The position numbers were made by a program, and so were the translations under genes. From DUMC01 sp035362115 (lineage in GTDB: Bacteria > Bacillota > Clostridia > Acetivibrionales > DUMC01), in NCBI GenBank assembly GCA_035362115.1, contig DAOSDD010000051.1:1-21761 (forward strand): a DNA stretch of 21,761 nt, written 5' to 3'. This document shows positions 15,689 to 21,761 of the stretch, one piece after another (within the stretch, counting starts at the first letter, position 1; every line of letters starts with the position of its first letter). The notes beneath the pieces are model-generated. The model had not been told where the DNA came from. It saw nothing but the letters and a program-made list of their open reading frames with translations, and made no database searches.

Positions 15689-16945
15689 ATGAAAAATGAA
15701 ATGCTATTGATTGTAAGCTTTAATGGCAGAATAAGCCAGACTATTGCCAGAATGGTAAGAGAATTGGGTGTATACACTGAAGTGATACCTTACAATGCGT
15801 CTATAGATAAAATTAAAGCTGCGGGACCCCGGGGTGTTATTATAACGACATCTCAAAATCAAGGCTTGGACGAAAGGCTTGATTTCATAAAAAAAGAAAT
15901 TTCTGAAATAGATATACCTTTTTTGGAAATTGCAGCACCTGATAATAACTTCTTAAGGAGTTTTATACATGATACCTGCAAATGTTCCGGCGGCTGGGAT
16001 ATGAAATCTTTTGTAGCTCAGTCTATCAGGAATATAAAAGAGAAGGTGGGAGATAAGAAGGTATTGTGCGCTCTTTCCGGTGGAGTAGATTCCTCAGTTT
16101 GTGCCGTGTTGGTTAACGAAGCAATAGGAAAACAACTGACATGTATTTTTGTTGACCACGGCTTACTGAGAAAATATGAAGTAGAGCAGGTAGAAAAGCT
16201 ATTTAGAGAAAAGTATGATATTAACCTTGTTAAAATAGATGCAACAGATAGATTCCTTGGAAAATTGGATGGGGTTACTGATCCTGAAAAAAAGAGAAAA
16301 ATTATTGGGGAAGAATTTATAAGAGTTTTTGAAGAAGAAGCAAAAAAGATAGGCGCTATTGATTATCTTGTACAAGGAACTATTTACCCCGATATTATTG
16401 AAAGCGGCACAGAAAATACCGGTATGGTAAAAAGTCATCATAATGTAGGGGGACTCCCCGAAAACATTGAGTTCAATGAGATATTGGAACCGCTGAAGTA
16501 TTTATTTAAGGACGAAGTCAGAAAAGCAGGACTTGAACTTGGTATTCCGGAAAGTATTGTCTGGAGACAGCCTTTCCCAGGTCCTGGACTTGGTGTCAGA
16601 GTAATTGGGGAAATTACAAAAGAAAAGCTTGATATACTAAGAGATGCAGATTATATATTCAGGGAAGAAATTGCGGCATCAGGACTTGATAAGGAGATAA
16701 ACCAATATTTTGCTGTTATTACAGATATGCGCAGTGTAGGCGTAAAAGAAGGCAAAAGGACCTATGATTATACAGTTGCTCTCCGTGCAGTAAAAACCAC
16801 AGATTTTATGACTGCTGAATGGGTCAGAATTCCTTATGAGATTCTTGGAAAGGTCTCAGAGAGGATTGTGAATGAAGTAGGCCACATTAACAGAGTTGTT
16901 TATGATATAACCGGTAAACCTCCTGCGACAATTGAGTGGGAATGA
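15689..16945 (+). CDS. guaA: GMP synthase lacking a functional glutamine amidotransferase domain
   Basis: A 418-residue protein; ordinary GuaA is about 510. The enzyme adenylates XMP and aminates it to GMP. The ATP-pyrophosphatase part is complete: SGGVDSS at 130-136, FVDHGLLR near 154-161, and the C-terminal dimerization domain ending in KPPATIEWE. The N-terminal amidotransferase part is degenerate: residues 1-80 still resemble the start of the GATase domain (TIARMVRELGVYTEVIPYN), but the GGQ near the start is changed to NGR, the nucleophile-elbow motif GICYG is EIAAP (80-84, no Cys), and the following about 100 residues, including the HPE dyad, are absent before CKCSGGW. The frame is open throughout, so this is not a recent frameshift. 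It presumably uses free NH3 or a separate glutaminase. AAAGGGG lies before the ATG. The mobile element begins just after its stop. Confidence 0.93.
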   Translation: MKNEMLLIVSFNGRISQTIARMVRELGVYTEVIPYNASIDKIKAAGPRGVIITTSQNQGLDERLDFIKKEISEIDIPFLEIAAPDNNFLRSFIHDTCKCSGGWDMKSFVAQSIRNIKEKVGDKKVLCALSGGVDSSVCAVLVNEAIGKQLTCIFVDHGLLRKYEVEQVEKLFREKYDINLVKIDATDRFLGKLDGVTDPEKKRKIIGEEFIRVFEEEAKKIGAIDYLVQGTIYPDIIESGTENTGMVKSHHNVGGLPENIEFNEILEPLKYLFKDEVRKAGLELGIPESIVWRQPFPGPGLGVRVIGEITKEKLDILRDADYIFREEIAASGLDKEINQYFAVITDMRSVGVKEGKRTYDYTVALRAVKTTDFMTAEWVRIPYEILGKVSERIVNEVGHINRVVYDITGKPPATIEWE

Positions 16946-16960
16946 TTTGAAGGACAGTAA

Positions 16961-17022
16961 AAAGCCAGTAACTACGCAGTTTTGCGGGCTTTCAAACACT
17001 CCTGTGGCAACGTTTTGGCAAC
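16961..17022. other. candidate element end: hairpin and paired TGGCAAC repeats
   Basis: AAAGCC (16961-16966) pairs with GGCTTT (16987-16992), with an inner CGCA/TGCG hairpin (loop GTTT); it lies just after the guaA stop and could be its terminator. Two direct copies of TGGCAAC (17005-17011 and 17016-17022) sit one helical turn apart, as integrase arm-binding sites often do. Attachment-site function is inferred. Confidence 0.35.
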
Positions 17023-17044
17023 ACTAATTACATTTATCCAGATG

Positions 17045-17086
17045 AAAAGAGCTAACTGATTATAAGTGTCAGTTAGCTCTTTTTTA
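17045..17086. terminator. bidirectional terminator between guaA and the minus-strand operon
   Basis: A stem of about 15 bp (17045-17059 with 17069-17083), loop of about 9 nt, followed by T on the plus strand and ending in TTTTC on the minus strand. It lies between converging transcripts: guaA on the plus strand and the small Cys-containing gene on the minus strand. Confidence 0.85.
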
Positions 17087-17113
17087 TTAGCATGAAAACC
17101 GAAAAATCGATGA

Positions 17114-17281
17114 TTAGTTTTTGCACCCGTTCTTATCGCATGTGACTGCTTGGGTAGTGGAAACCCAATCGCCTGGATTATCATCTATTCTCGCTCCGCA
17201 GCCTGTATAATTGCCTTTTCTGATATGGATCTTACCGTTTTCGGATTTCTTTGTATCGTTTCCAATGTACTTGATGTTCAA
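17114..17281 (-). CDS. small Cys-containing protein of the element (TTG start)
   Basis: A 55-residue protein of unknown function, read from a TTG at 17281. The ribosome site AAGGAGGTG lies 9 nt upstream and is the best in the region. The protein begins MNIKYIGND, is rich in Lys, Asn and Gly, contains GNYTGCGARID and ends TCDKNGCKN; Cys28, Cys48 and Cys53 could bind a metal or form disulfides. It is hydrophilic with no signal or membrane segment. It follows the XRE repressor gene by 78 nt on the same strand and is closed by the 17045-17086 terminator, so the two probably share the repressor promoter. Codon use is normal for the element. Start and reading frame are supported; function is not. 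Confidence 0.7.
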   Translation of the reverse strand: MNIKYIGNDTKKSENGKIHIRKGNYTGCGARIDDNPGDWVSTTQAVTCDKNGCKN

Positions 17282-17359
17282 TATTATTCACCTCCTTTAT
17301 CTGTAATCTTTGCAATTTTCTTATGTTTCGGCTTTCAATGCTACTTACAGTATTTTTGG

Positions 17360-17872
17360 TCATTCATCCATATCAGTATTTTTCTTTTCGGATCGTAAAG
17401 CATCAAGTCGTTGCTTTGCCCGCTTGGCTTCTACTTTTGGATAGTTATAACGCCAGTCATCATATTCATCCTTGGTGATTTCACCTCGTTTGAACTTATC
17501 GTACTCTTTCTGCCATGTACTAAACATTTCATACATAGATAGATAGGGAGTACCTTTAGATCTATCAAGTGCCAGGCAAATCTCACCATCAATTATTTTT
17601 ATTTTTAAACCATAGAGGTCTTCTAGTGCAAATAGCGTGTGCATTACACCTATATCAGAATCAATATTAGGCACGGTTAAAGCCTCAGGGCTGATTTCCA
17701 AAGCGGCTGCAAGCGAATTTATCAGATTTCCTTTTGGAGTCCTGGTACCCGCTTCATACTGTGCCATGCGAACATCAGCGGTCTTCTCATCAAAGCCAGC
17801 AGCAATGCCAAGGTATTTTTGTGTCATACCCCGTAAGTTGCGGATAAACCGAATTCTTTCACCAATAGACAT
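17360..17872 (-). CDS. XRE-family repressor of the mobile element
   Basis: A 170-residue protein with a Cro/cI helix-turn-helix at about 3-62 (IRFIRNLRGMTQKYLGIAAG, then QYEAGTRTPKGNLINSLA), followed by a mixed region and a charged helical tail (about 115-165) with many Lys, Glu and Tyr. It is encoded divergently from the excisionase-integrase genes, and four 16-bp operators lie between them, so it is likely to repress both its own and the rightward promoter as phage-like repressors do. GGGGAT lies before the ATG. No peptidase motif (HEXXH or Ser-Lys) is visible, so how it would be relieved is unknown. Confidence 0.87.
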   Translation of the reverse strand: MSIGERIRFIRNLRGMTQKYLGIAAGFDEKTADVRMAQYEAGTRTPKGNLINSLAAALEISPEALTVPNIDSDIGVMHTLFALEDLYGLKIKIIDGEICLALDRSKGTPYLSMYEMFSTWQKEYDKFKRGEITKDEYDDWRYNYPKVEAKRAKQRLDALRSEKKNTDMDE

Positions 17873-17912
17873 ACAATATCCCCAATCCTATACAAATCCA
17901 ATTCTGATAAGC

Positions 17913-17942
17913 ATAATAACATATTTGTTTAAGAATAGTCAA
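17913..17942 (-). promoter_or_regulatory. leftward promoter of the XRE repressor gene
   Basis: On the minus strand TTGACT (17942-17937), an 18-bp spacer and TATTAT (17918-17913). Operator 1 lies inside the spacer. It drives the repressor and probably the small Cys-containing gene. Confidence 0.65.
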
Positions 17943-18041
17943 GATAATATAAACAAAAAAGTTTAATTATTTTCTCGAAAACCTCTTGACATAAACAAAT
18001 ATGTTAAGTATAATCGGTATGAAGTTAAACAAAAAGGTTTA
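17916..18041. promoter_or_regulatory. four 16-bp operators in the divergent switch
   Basis: Similar palindromic sites of the form TAAAC-N6-GTTTA: 17916-17931 (ATAAC/GTTTA), 17950-17965 (TAAAC/GTTTA), 17992-18007 (TAAAC/GTTAA) and 18026-18041 (TAAAC/GTTTA). Start-to-start distances are 34, 42 and 34 bp, so they form two mirrored pairs. Sites 1 and 3 contain a perfect 14-bp inverted match to each other (17918-17931, 17992-18005) and each lies in one promoter's spacer. The XRE protein is the obvious candidate binder; binding is not shown. Confidence 0.75.
17986..18014 (+). promoter_or_regulatory. rightward promoter of excisionase-integrase operon (perfect consensus)
   Basis: TTGACA (17986-17991), 17-bp spacer, TATAAT (18009-18014): a perfect sigma-A promoter. 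Operator 3 fills its spacer and operator 4 lies just downstream of the start site, so repressor binding should block it. It precedes a leader of about 190 nt. Confidence 0.85.
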
Positions 18042-18094
18042 AGTTTATACAATTAAATGACCGTCCAAGCAGCTATCTTTTAGGTAAGTATGCC

Positions 18095-18127
18095 ATGACC
18101 TTCCGAGTGAAGCGAGCGTGCCAATAA
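18095..18127 (+). CDS. possible 10-residue leader peptide
   Basis: An ATG with AGGTAAG about 9 nt upstream opens ten codons (MTFRVKRACQ) ending in TAA, within the otherwise gene-free leader (18015-18213) before the excisionase gene. It is basic and has no recognised function; it may be chance. Confidence 0.22.
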   Translation: MTFRVKRACQ

Positions 18128-18213
18128 AGAGAAAACAATACAGCGCCAAGCAAGGTTGCCTATTAGGAACTGTGAGTGGGGAGAACGGCAGAATTTAGGT
18201 AGGGGGGAATTTG

Positions 18214-18426
18214 ATGAGTAACACTTTTATGAAGGTTGATGAAGTGGCTGCAGAGCTTGGGGTATCCAAGTCCTATGCTTATAAGATTGTGCAAAAGTTG
18301 AATGAAGAAATGAAGAAAATGGGATATCTGACGATTTCGGGCCGAGTTAACAAACAGTATTTTATGAAAAAGACGTGTTATAACGATACAAAAAAGAAAG
18401 AATGTGATGAACATGCCAGTTTATAA
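18214..18426 (+). CDS. xis: excisionase-like helix-turn-helix protein
   Basis: A 70-residue small DNA-binding protein with a MerR/excisionase-type winged helix-turn-helix: VDEVAAELGVSKSYAYKIV (about 8-26) and a basic segment through residue 60. Excisionases of integrative elements bend DNA at the attachment site and direct the integrase toward excision. A run of G (GGGGGG) precedes the ATG at 18214, chosen over a TTG at 18211. It overlaps the integrase gene by 20 nt and lies just after the strongly controlled rightward promoter. That position and size support the excisionase call; alternatively it could be a small regulator. Confidence 0.72.
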   Translation: MSNTFMKVDEVAAELGVSKSYAYKIVQKLNEEMKKMGYLTISGRVNKQYFMKKTCYNDTKKKECDEHASL

Positions 18427-19495
18427 AGATAAAAATGGAACTTGGAGAGCGGTATATCGATATAAGGACTGGAAAGGTGAGCATAAGCAAACACAACGCC
18501 GTGGATTTATATTAAAAAAAGATGCACAGGCGTGGGAACGGGAGCAGCTACAGAAAATCCAGGGTGAACTGGATATGACTTTTGAAAGCTTTGTGGAAAC
18601 TTATACAGCTGATGTGAAGAATCGAATGAAAGAAAACACCTGGGAAACCAAGGAACATATTATCCGCACAAAGCTGACTCCGTACTTTGGCAAGAGAAAA
18701 TTGTGCGATATTCAGCCAAAAGAGGTAATAGCTTGGCAGAATGAGATGATAAATTATAAGGATGAAAACGGAAAATTGTACTCACCAGTATATCTTAAAA
18801 CTCTTCACAATCAGCTTAGCTGCATTTTTAATCATGCAGTCAAGTATTATGGCCTATCGCAAAACCCGGCAGCAAAAGTCGGCAATATGGGCAGAGCCAG
18901 AAACAGAGAAATGCTGTTCTGGACTAAAGACGAATATCTAAAATTTGCAGATGCAATGATGGATAAGCCGATGTCCTTCTACGCATTTGAATTACTCTAT
19001 TGGTGCGGTATCCGCCAGGGCGAATTATTAGCGCTGACGCCGAGGGATATAGACTTTGAAAAGAAAACAGTATCTATCACAAAATCCTATCAGCGGATAA
19101 AGGGCAGGGATGTTATTACTACACCAAAAACACCAAAAAGCAATCGTGTCATTAAAATGCCGCAGTTTTTATGTGATGAAATTCAGGAATATATCAGTAT
19201 GTTATATGGTACAGAACCAACTGACCGACTTTTTCCGGTCACCAAGTATTATCTTCACCATGAAATGGAACGTGGTTGCAAGGAAACCGGGGTTAAGAAA
19301 ATTCGTATTCATGATCTTCGTCATTCTCATATATCCTTGTTAATTGATATGGGCTTTTCAGCAATTGCAATTGCCGACCGTGTTGGCCATGAAAGTATAG
19401 AAATTACATACAACTATGCTCATTTGTTCCCGTCAAGGCAGACAGAAATGGCAGAACGATTGGACTTTGAACGTACAGAAGGAGAGGAGGGGTAA
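18407..19495 (+). CDS. int: tyrosine site-specific integrase
   Basis: A 362-residue tyrosine recombinase. An arm-binding AP2-like N-terminus (VYKDKNGTWRAVYRYKDWKG) and a core-binding SAM-like domain (about 55-165) precede the catalytic domain, with the family residues visible: Arg203 in CGIRQGELL, His302 and Arg305 in HDLRHSH, His328 in VGHES, and the nucleophile Tyr337 in NYAHLFP. It joins attachment sites during integration and excision; the guaA 3' end is the likely target. The start is taken at the ATG at 18407, with AAGAAAG about 6 nt upstream; GTG at 18404 or ATG at 18413 are possible. It overlaps the excisionase gene and lies 3 nt before the MobC-like gene. Confidence 0.95.
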   Translation: MNMPVYKDKNGTWRAVYRYKDWKGEHKQTQRRGFILKKDAQAWEREQLQKIQGELDMTFESFVETYTADVKNRMKENTWETKEHIIRTKLTPYFGKRKLCDIQPKEVIAWQNEMINYKDENGKLYSPVYLKTLHNQLSCIFNHAVKYYGLSQNPAAKVGNMGRARNREMLFWTKDEYLKFADAMMDKPMSFYAFELLYWCGIRQGELLALTPRDIDFEKKTVSITKSYQRIKGRDVITTPKTPKSNRVIKMPQFLCDEIQEYISMLYGTEPTDRLFPVTKYYLHHEMERGCKETGVKKIRIHDLRHSHISLLIDMGFSAIAIADRVGHESIEITYNYAHLFPSRQTEMAERLDFERTEGEEG

Positions 19496-19498
19496 CTG

Positions 19499-19819
19499 AT
19501 GTCATTAAAGAATTTAGATCGCAAAAACCGTTGGAGAAACAAGACGGTTGCATTCCGGGTATCTCCGGAAGAAGACAGACAGATTGAAACAGCTGTCCGG
19601 CTTTCTGGTTTGACAAAGCAGGATTACATCATTCGGCGGTTGCAGGACAGAGAAATCGTTGTTGTTGGCAATCCGAGGGTATATAAAGCGCTTCGTAATC
19701 AGCTTGCTGCGGTACTTGAGGAATTAAAGCGTATTAGTATTGGTGAACAGATTGACGATGAGCTTACAGATACAATCCGGTTGATCGCCGTAACCCTTGG
19801 CGGATTAAAGGGGGAGTAA
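19499..19819 (+). CDS. MobC-like relaxosome accessory protein
   Basis: A 106-residue protein with a basic N-terminus, a ribbon-helix-helix-like segment (TVAFRVSPEEDRQIETAVRL, about 16-35) and a helical C-terminus (about 65-100). This is the layout of MobC-type relaxosome proteins, which open or bind the transfer origin to help a relaxase nick it. A strong GAGGAGGGG site, embedded in the end of the integrase gene, precedes the ATG. It is 3 nt after integrase and 2 nt before the ATPase gene, so all are cotranscribed. A MobV-type relaxase is encoded farther downstream, which supports the role. The specific family is inferred. Confidence 0.7.
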   Translation: MSLKNLDRKNRWRNKTVAFRVSPEEDRQIETAVRLSGLTKQDYIIRRLQDREIVVVGNPRVYKALRNQLAAVLEELKRISIGEQIDDELTDTIRLIAVTLGGLKGE

Positions 19820-19821
19820 TA

Positions 19822-20964
19822 ATGGCAGCAAAAGAAAAAGCGACTGCCATAGCATCGTCTGCGCCAACAGACGAAAAGCAGTCACTTAACCTATGTAATA
19901 ACATTATTATGTCTGAGAATTCGAAAAAAATCAATCAAAAAAATGAAAATACCAGAATACAGTTTCTTTTTCGGCAGATGAATAATCCTGATTATTTTAA
20001 TACTGTCTCGCTAACAGAGCTATATGATACGGTTTATCAGCCAAAAACGCAGGTGATTGACAATTTGCTATATGCAGGAGTCTATCTCTTTGCTGGTGCT
20101 CCAAAGGTAGGTAAATCATTCTTTATGGCGCAAATCGGATATCATGTGAGCAAGGGTATTCCTTTATGGAATTATACTGTTCACAAAGGCGTTTCCCTCT
20201 ATCTTGCGTTAGAAGATGACTATGCAAGGCTTCAAAAACGATTATCCAAAATGTTTGGTATGGACGGAACAGACGACTTTCACTTTGTCACTAATGCTAA
20301 AAATTTAAGCCAAGGACTTGAAAGTCAGCTAGATACATTTATTCAAGGACACCCTGATACGAGGCTCATTATAATTGATACCTTGCAAAAAATCCGTGAA
20401 GCCGGTGGGGAAAAGTTTAGCTATGCCAGTGACTATGAAATCGTGACAAAACTAAAACAGTTTAATGCAGAGCATAATGTTTGTATTCTTCTCGTACACC
20501 ACACCCGAAAACAAAACGCAGATGATTGCTTTGATACGATATCCGGTACGAATGGGTTATTAGGTGCAGCAGACGGTGCTTTTCTTATGCAAAAGGAAAA
20601 GCGTACTGACAATATAGCAGTGCTTGATTTGGTGGGCAGAGATCAGCAGGATCAGCGGCTCCATTTACAATTTGATCGTGAGCGCTGTGTTTGGCAATTG
20701 ATAAAAGCGGAAACTGAGCTTTGGAAAGAACCGCCCGATCCCATTCTTTCTTTGATTTCTGGCTTAGTAAATAAAGAAGCACCAGAGTGGATTGGCAGCG
20801 CAACAGAACTTATAGAAAGACTTAAACTTGAGATGCAACCTAATGTACTGACAAGGAGGCTAAATGTCGGAGCGGACTGGCTTTGGAATGAGTACGGAAT
20901 CAGCTATGAGAACACCCGCAGTCATACCGGACGACAGGTTAAGTTTACTCTGAACGGTAAGTAA
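19822..20964 (+). CDS. RepA-like RecA-fold ATPase (replication helicase family)
   Basis: A 380-residue ATPase. A disordered, charged N-terminus (about 1-45) is followed by a RecA/KaiC-fold domain: Walker A GAPKVGKS (92-99), acidic YLALEDD, Walker B LIIID (182-186), and HHTRK (226-230), the layout of plasmid RepA hexameric helicases and their AAA_25 relatives. A C-terminal wing-like domain (about 305-380) is consistent with DNA binding. It probably helps the excised element replicate, which fits the repeats directly downstream. GGGGGAG lies before the ATG. It is 2 nt after the MobC-like gene. I cannot distinguish a true helicase from a loader by sequence alone. Confidence 0.83.
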   Translation: MAAKEKATAIASSAPTDEKQSLNLCNNIIMSENSKKINQKNENTRIQFLFRQMNNPDYFNTVSLTELYDTVYQPKTQVIDNLLYAGVYLFAGAPKVGKSFFMAQIGYHVSKGIPLWNYTVHKGVSLYLALEDDYARLQKRLSKMFGMDGTDDFHFVTNAKNLSQGLESQLDTFIQGHPDTRLIIIDTLQKIREAGGEKFSYASDYEIVTKLKQFNAEHNVCILLVHHTRKQNADDCFDTISGTNGLLGAADGAFLMQKEKRTDNIAVLDLVGRDQQDQRLHLQFDRERCVWQLIKAETELWKEPPDPILSLISGLVNKEAPEWIGSATELIERLKLEMQPNVLTRRLNVGADWLWNEYGISYENTRSHTGRQVKFTLNGK

Positions 20965-20966
20965 GC

Positions 20967-21038
20967 GTGACGCTTGTGACGATTGTGACGATGTTTTTGG
21001 TGACGATATTACTGTAAAAATTATCGTCACATCGTCGC
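20967..21038. repeat. iteron-like GTGACGAT repeats, possible replication origin
   Basis: GTGACGCT (20967), GTGACGAT (20976, 20985 and 21000) as direct repeats, the first three at 9-bp period, then inverted ATCGTCAC (21023) and ATCGTCGC (21031). GTGACGATA (21000-21008) and TATCGTCAC (21022-21030) form a perfect 9-bp stem. It directly follows the RepA-like gene; such iterons often are the binding site of that protein. Origin function is inferred. Confidence 0.6.
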
Positions 21039-21065
21039 GGCATAAGTTTAGGGAAATGGTGCGGC

Positions 21066-21244
21066 CGCCCTTTTTAAAGGGCGATGAGCGCTGGTGGGTT
21101 GCCCGCAGACAACACGGGGCACCGTCCCGAGCCGTCACCGGACGGCCTATCCCCCTCGGAGAGCGCAATGCGCTTTTGTACATGGGCAATCCGGTGGATT
21201 GCACGTGTCAAAAGTGCTTTTGCGTTACTTTTGACAAAAGTAAC
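21066..21244. other. hairpin-rich region upstream of the relaxase, candidate transfer origin
   Basis: Five perfect or near-perfect inverted repeats in 180 bp: CGCCCTTT/AAAGGGCG (21066-21083), GCCGTC/GACGGC (21131-21146), GCGCA/TGCGC (21163-21173), GCAATCC/GGATTGC (21186-21202) and overlapping GTCAAAAGT/ACTTTTGAC (21207-21235) with GTTACTTTTG/CAAAAGTAAC (21224-21244). The region is clearly GC-richer than its neighbours. Its place just before a MobV relaxase gene is where oriT normally lies. An open frame on the plus strand here (21056-21340) is not considered a gene. Confidence 0.55.
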
Positions 21245-21290
21245 AAAACCCGGCATTCGCCGATACCAGCCGAGAAAGAAAGGTGGTTGT

Positions 21291-21761
21291 ATGAAAAGGA
21301 CAATCAGCATTATGGTTGGCAAAGGTTCGATAAATCATAACAGTAGGAAATTTCATGCGGAAAATACTGACCCAGAAAGAAGCAATTTAAACCACACCTA
21401 CTGTAACATACCCATTAAACAAATCTACCATGAACTTTTTGATGAAGCAGTAAAAAGGTATAACGAAAAACAAACTCGTAAGGACAGATGTATTGATGAC
21501 TACTATGAGAAAATCAGAAGCGGTAAACAGGAAAAGCCATTCCATGAAATTGTTGTGCAGATAGGTAATAAGGATGATATGAATGCTAAAACGGAAGAGG
21601 GGCACCTTGCTGTAAGGATACTTAATGAATATATGCAGGAGTTTCAGAATAGAAACCAAAATTTAAAGGTGTTTTCGGCTCATCTTCACATGGACGAGGC
21701 CACTCCACATCTGCATATTGATTTTGTACCATTTACTACTGGCAGCAAGCGTGGTCTTGAT
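21291..21761 (+). CDS. MobV/Pre-type relaxase (partial)
   Basis: The first 157 residues of a mobilization relaxase of the Mob_Pre (MobV) family, which nicks DNA at the transfer origin. It starts at an ATG with AAAGGTGG upstream; the frame stays open to the window end. Seen: N-terminal ISIMVGKGSINHNSRKF, a helical charged region, and the metal-binding motif HLHMDEATPHLH at 131-142, the HxxDE...PHxH signature of the family, followed by IDFVPF. An upstream hairpin region is the likely nic substrate. With the MobC-like protein it marks the element as mobilizable. The C-terminal half is outside the window. Confidence 0.92.
   Translation, partial: MKRTISIMVGKGSINHNSRKFHAENTDPERSNLNHTYCNIPIKQIYHELFDEAVKRYNEKQTRKDRCIDDYYEKIRSGKQEKPFHEIVVQIGNKDDMNAKTEEGHLAVRILNEYMQEFQNRNQNLKVFSAHLHMDEATPHLHIDFVPFTTGSKRGLD

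Larger units (their letters stand above)
16946..21761. mobile_element. integrative mobilizable/conjugative element next to guaA (left part)
   Basis: From the guaA stop onward every recognised gene is typical of integrative elements: a repressor with divergent operators, excisionase, tyrosine integrase, MobC-like protein, RepA-like ATPase, repeats, hairpins and a MobV/Pre relaxase. The 3' end of guaA is an established integration site for such islands, and the coding end (IEWE) is intact here, as expected for 3'-end integration. The exact left border is not proven: I place it at the guaA stop, with attL likely within about 16930-17030. The right end is beyond the window. No conjugation genes are seen in this part, so mobilizable versus self-transmissible remains open. 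Confidence 0.8.

Noticed and set aside
15689..16030. guaA as a pseudogene or assembly error
   Set aside because: The frame is open from a good ribosome site through the complete catalytic domain, with no stop or frameshift; the loss is in-frame and the remaining N-terminus is still GATase-like.
16972..17184. 70-codon open frame on the minus strand after guaA
   Set aside because: It runs through the bidirectional terminator, lacks a ribosome site and overlaps the better supported TTG-start gene in another frame.
18171..18187. TGAGTGGGG near 18173 as a second copy of the guaA 3' end attachment core
   Set aside because: Only eight bases match and the site lies in the leader inside the element, before excisionase and integrase.
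5758..21083. CCCTTTTTAAAGGG present both near 5758 in the riboswitch and near 21068 in the element
   Set aside because: A short near-palindrome that easily arises by chance; flanking sequences are unrelated and no shared repeat extends from it.
21056..21340. 94-codon open frame on the plus strand before the relaxase
   Set aside because: It covers the hairpin-rich candidate transfer origin and overlaps the relaxase start in another frame; composition reflects GC-rich structure, not coding.
1..21761. CRISPR arrays, tRNA or rRNA genes
   Set aside because: No regularly spaced long repeats and no cloverleaf or rRNA-like segments were seen by eye.

Overview
The window looks like the chromosome of an AT-rich anaerobic Firmicute (class Clostridia). 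The evidence is the low GC of genes and spacers, strong Shine-Dalgarno (SD) sites, an HgdC/BadF-type radical-enzyme activase, a T-box leader, a yybP-ykoY-type leader, DivIVA, and prfB with an in-frame UGA. I cannot name the species; a cellulolytic-type Clostridia lineage is only a guess.

Layout. 1-1381 (+): end of an activase-related gene overlapping a 2-hydroxyacyl-CoA dehydratase activase ATPase. 1402-5878 (-): a P-type Ca2+/Mn2+ ATPase behind a probable manganese riboswitch, then a D,D-carboxypeptidase-like protein whose two active-site serine positions appear substituted. 5918-7583 (-): DivIVA protein, thioredoxin, and a CsoR-family repressor with a candidate operator. 7889-10456 (+): alpha-glucan phosphorylase. 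10475-12617 (+): promoter, T-box leader, Lrp/AsnC regulator and class I aminotransferase with a 4-nt overlap. 12719-16945 (+): XRE regulator, prfB (RF2, programmed +1 frameshift), a radical SAM protein, and guaA.

The GuaA protein is the strangest chromosomal gene. It keeps the ATP-pyrophosphatase and C-terminal domains, but the N-terminal glutamine amidotransferase domain is reduced to about 100 residues with no catalytic Cys, His or Glu motifs. It probably depends on free ammonia or on a separate glutaminase. A hairpin whose loop can pair with the sequence just before the ribosome binding site lies directly upstream.

From just after guaA to the end of the window lies the left part of an integrative mobilizable (or conjugative) element: a small Cys-containing protein and an XRE repressor on the minus strand, a divergent control region with four similar 16-bp operators, then excisionase, tyrosine integrase, a MobC-like protein, a RepA-like ATPase, repeats and a hairpin-rich region (candidate replication and transfer origins), and the start of a MobV/Pre relaxase. 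The far end is outside the window. The operator region looks like a lysogeny-type switch controlling excision, replication and mobilization. No CRISPR array, rRNA or tRNA gene was seen.
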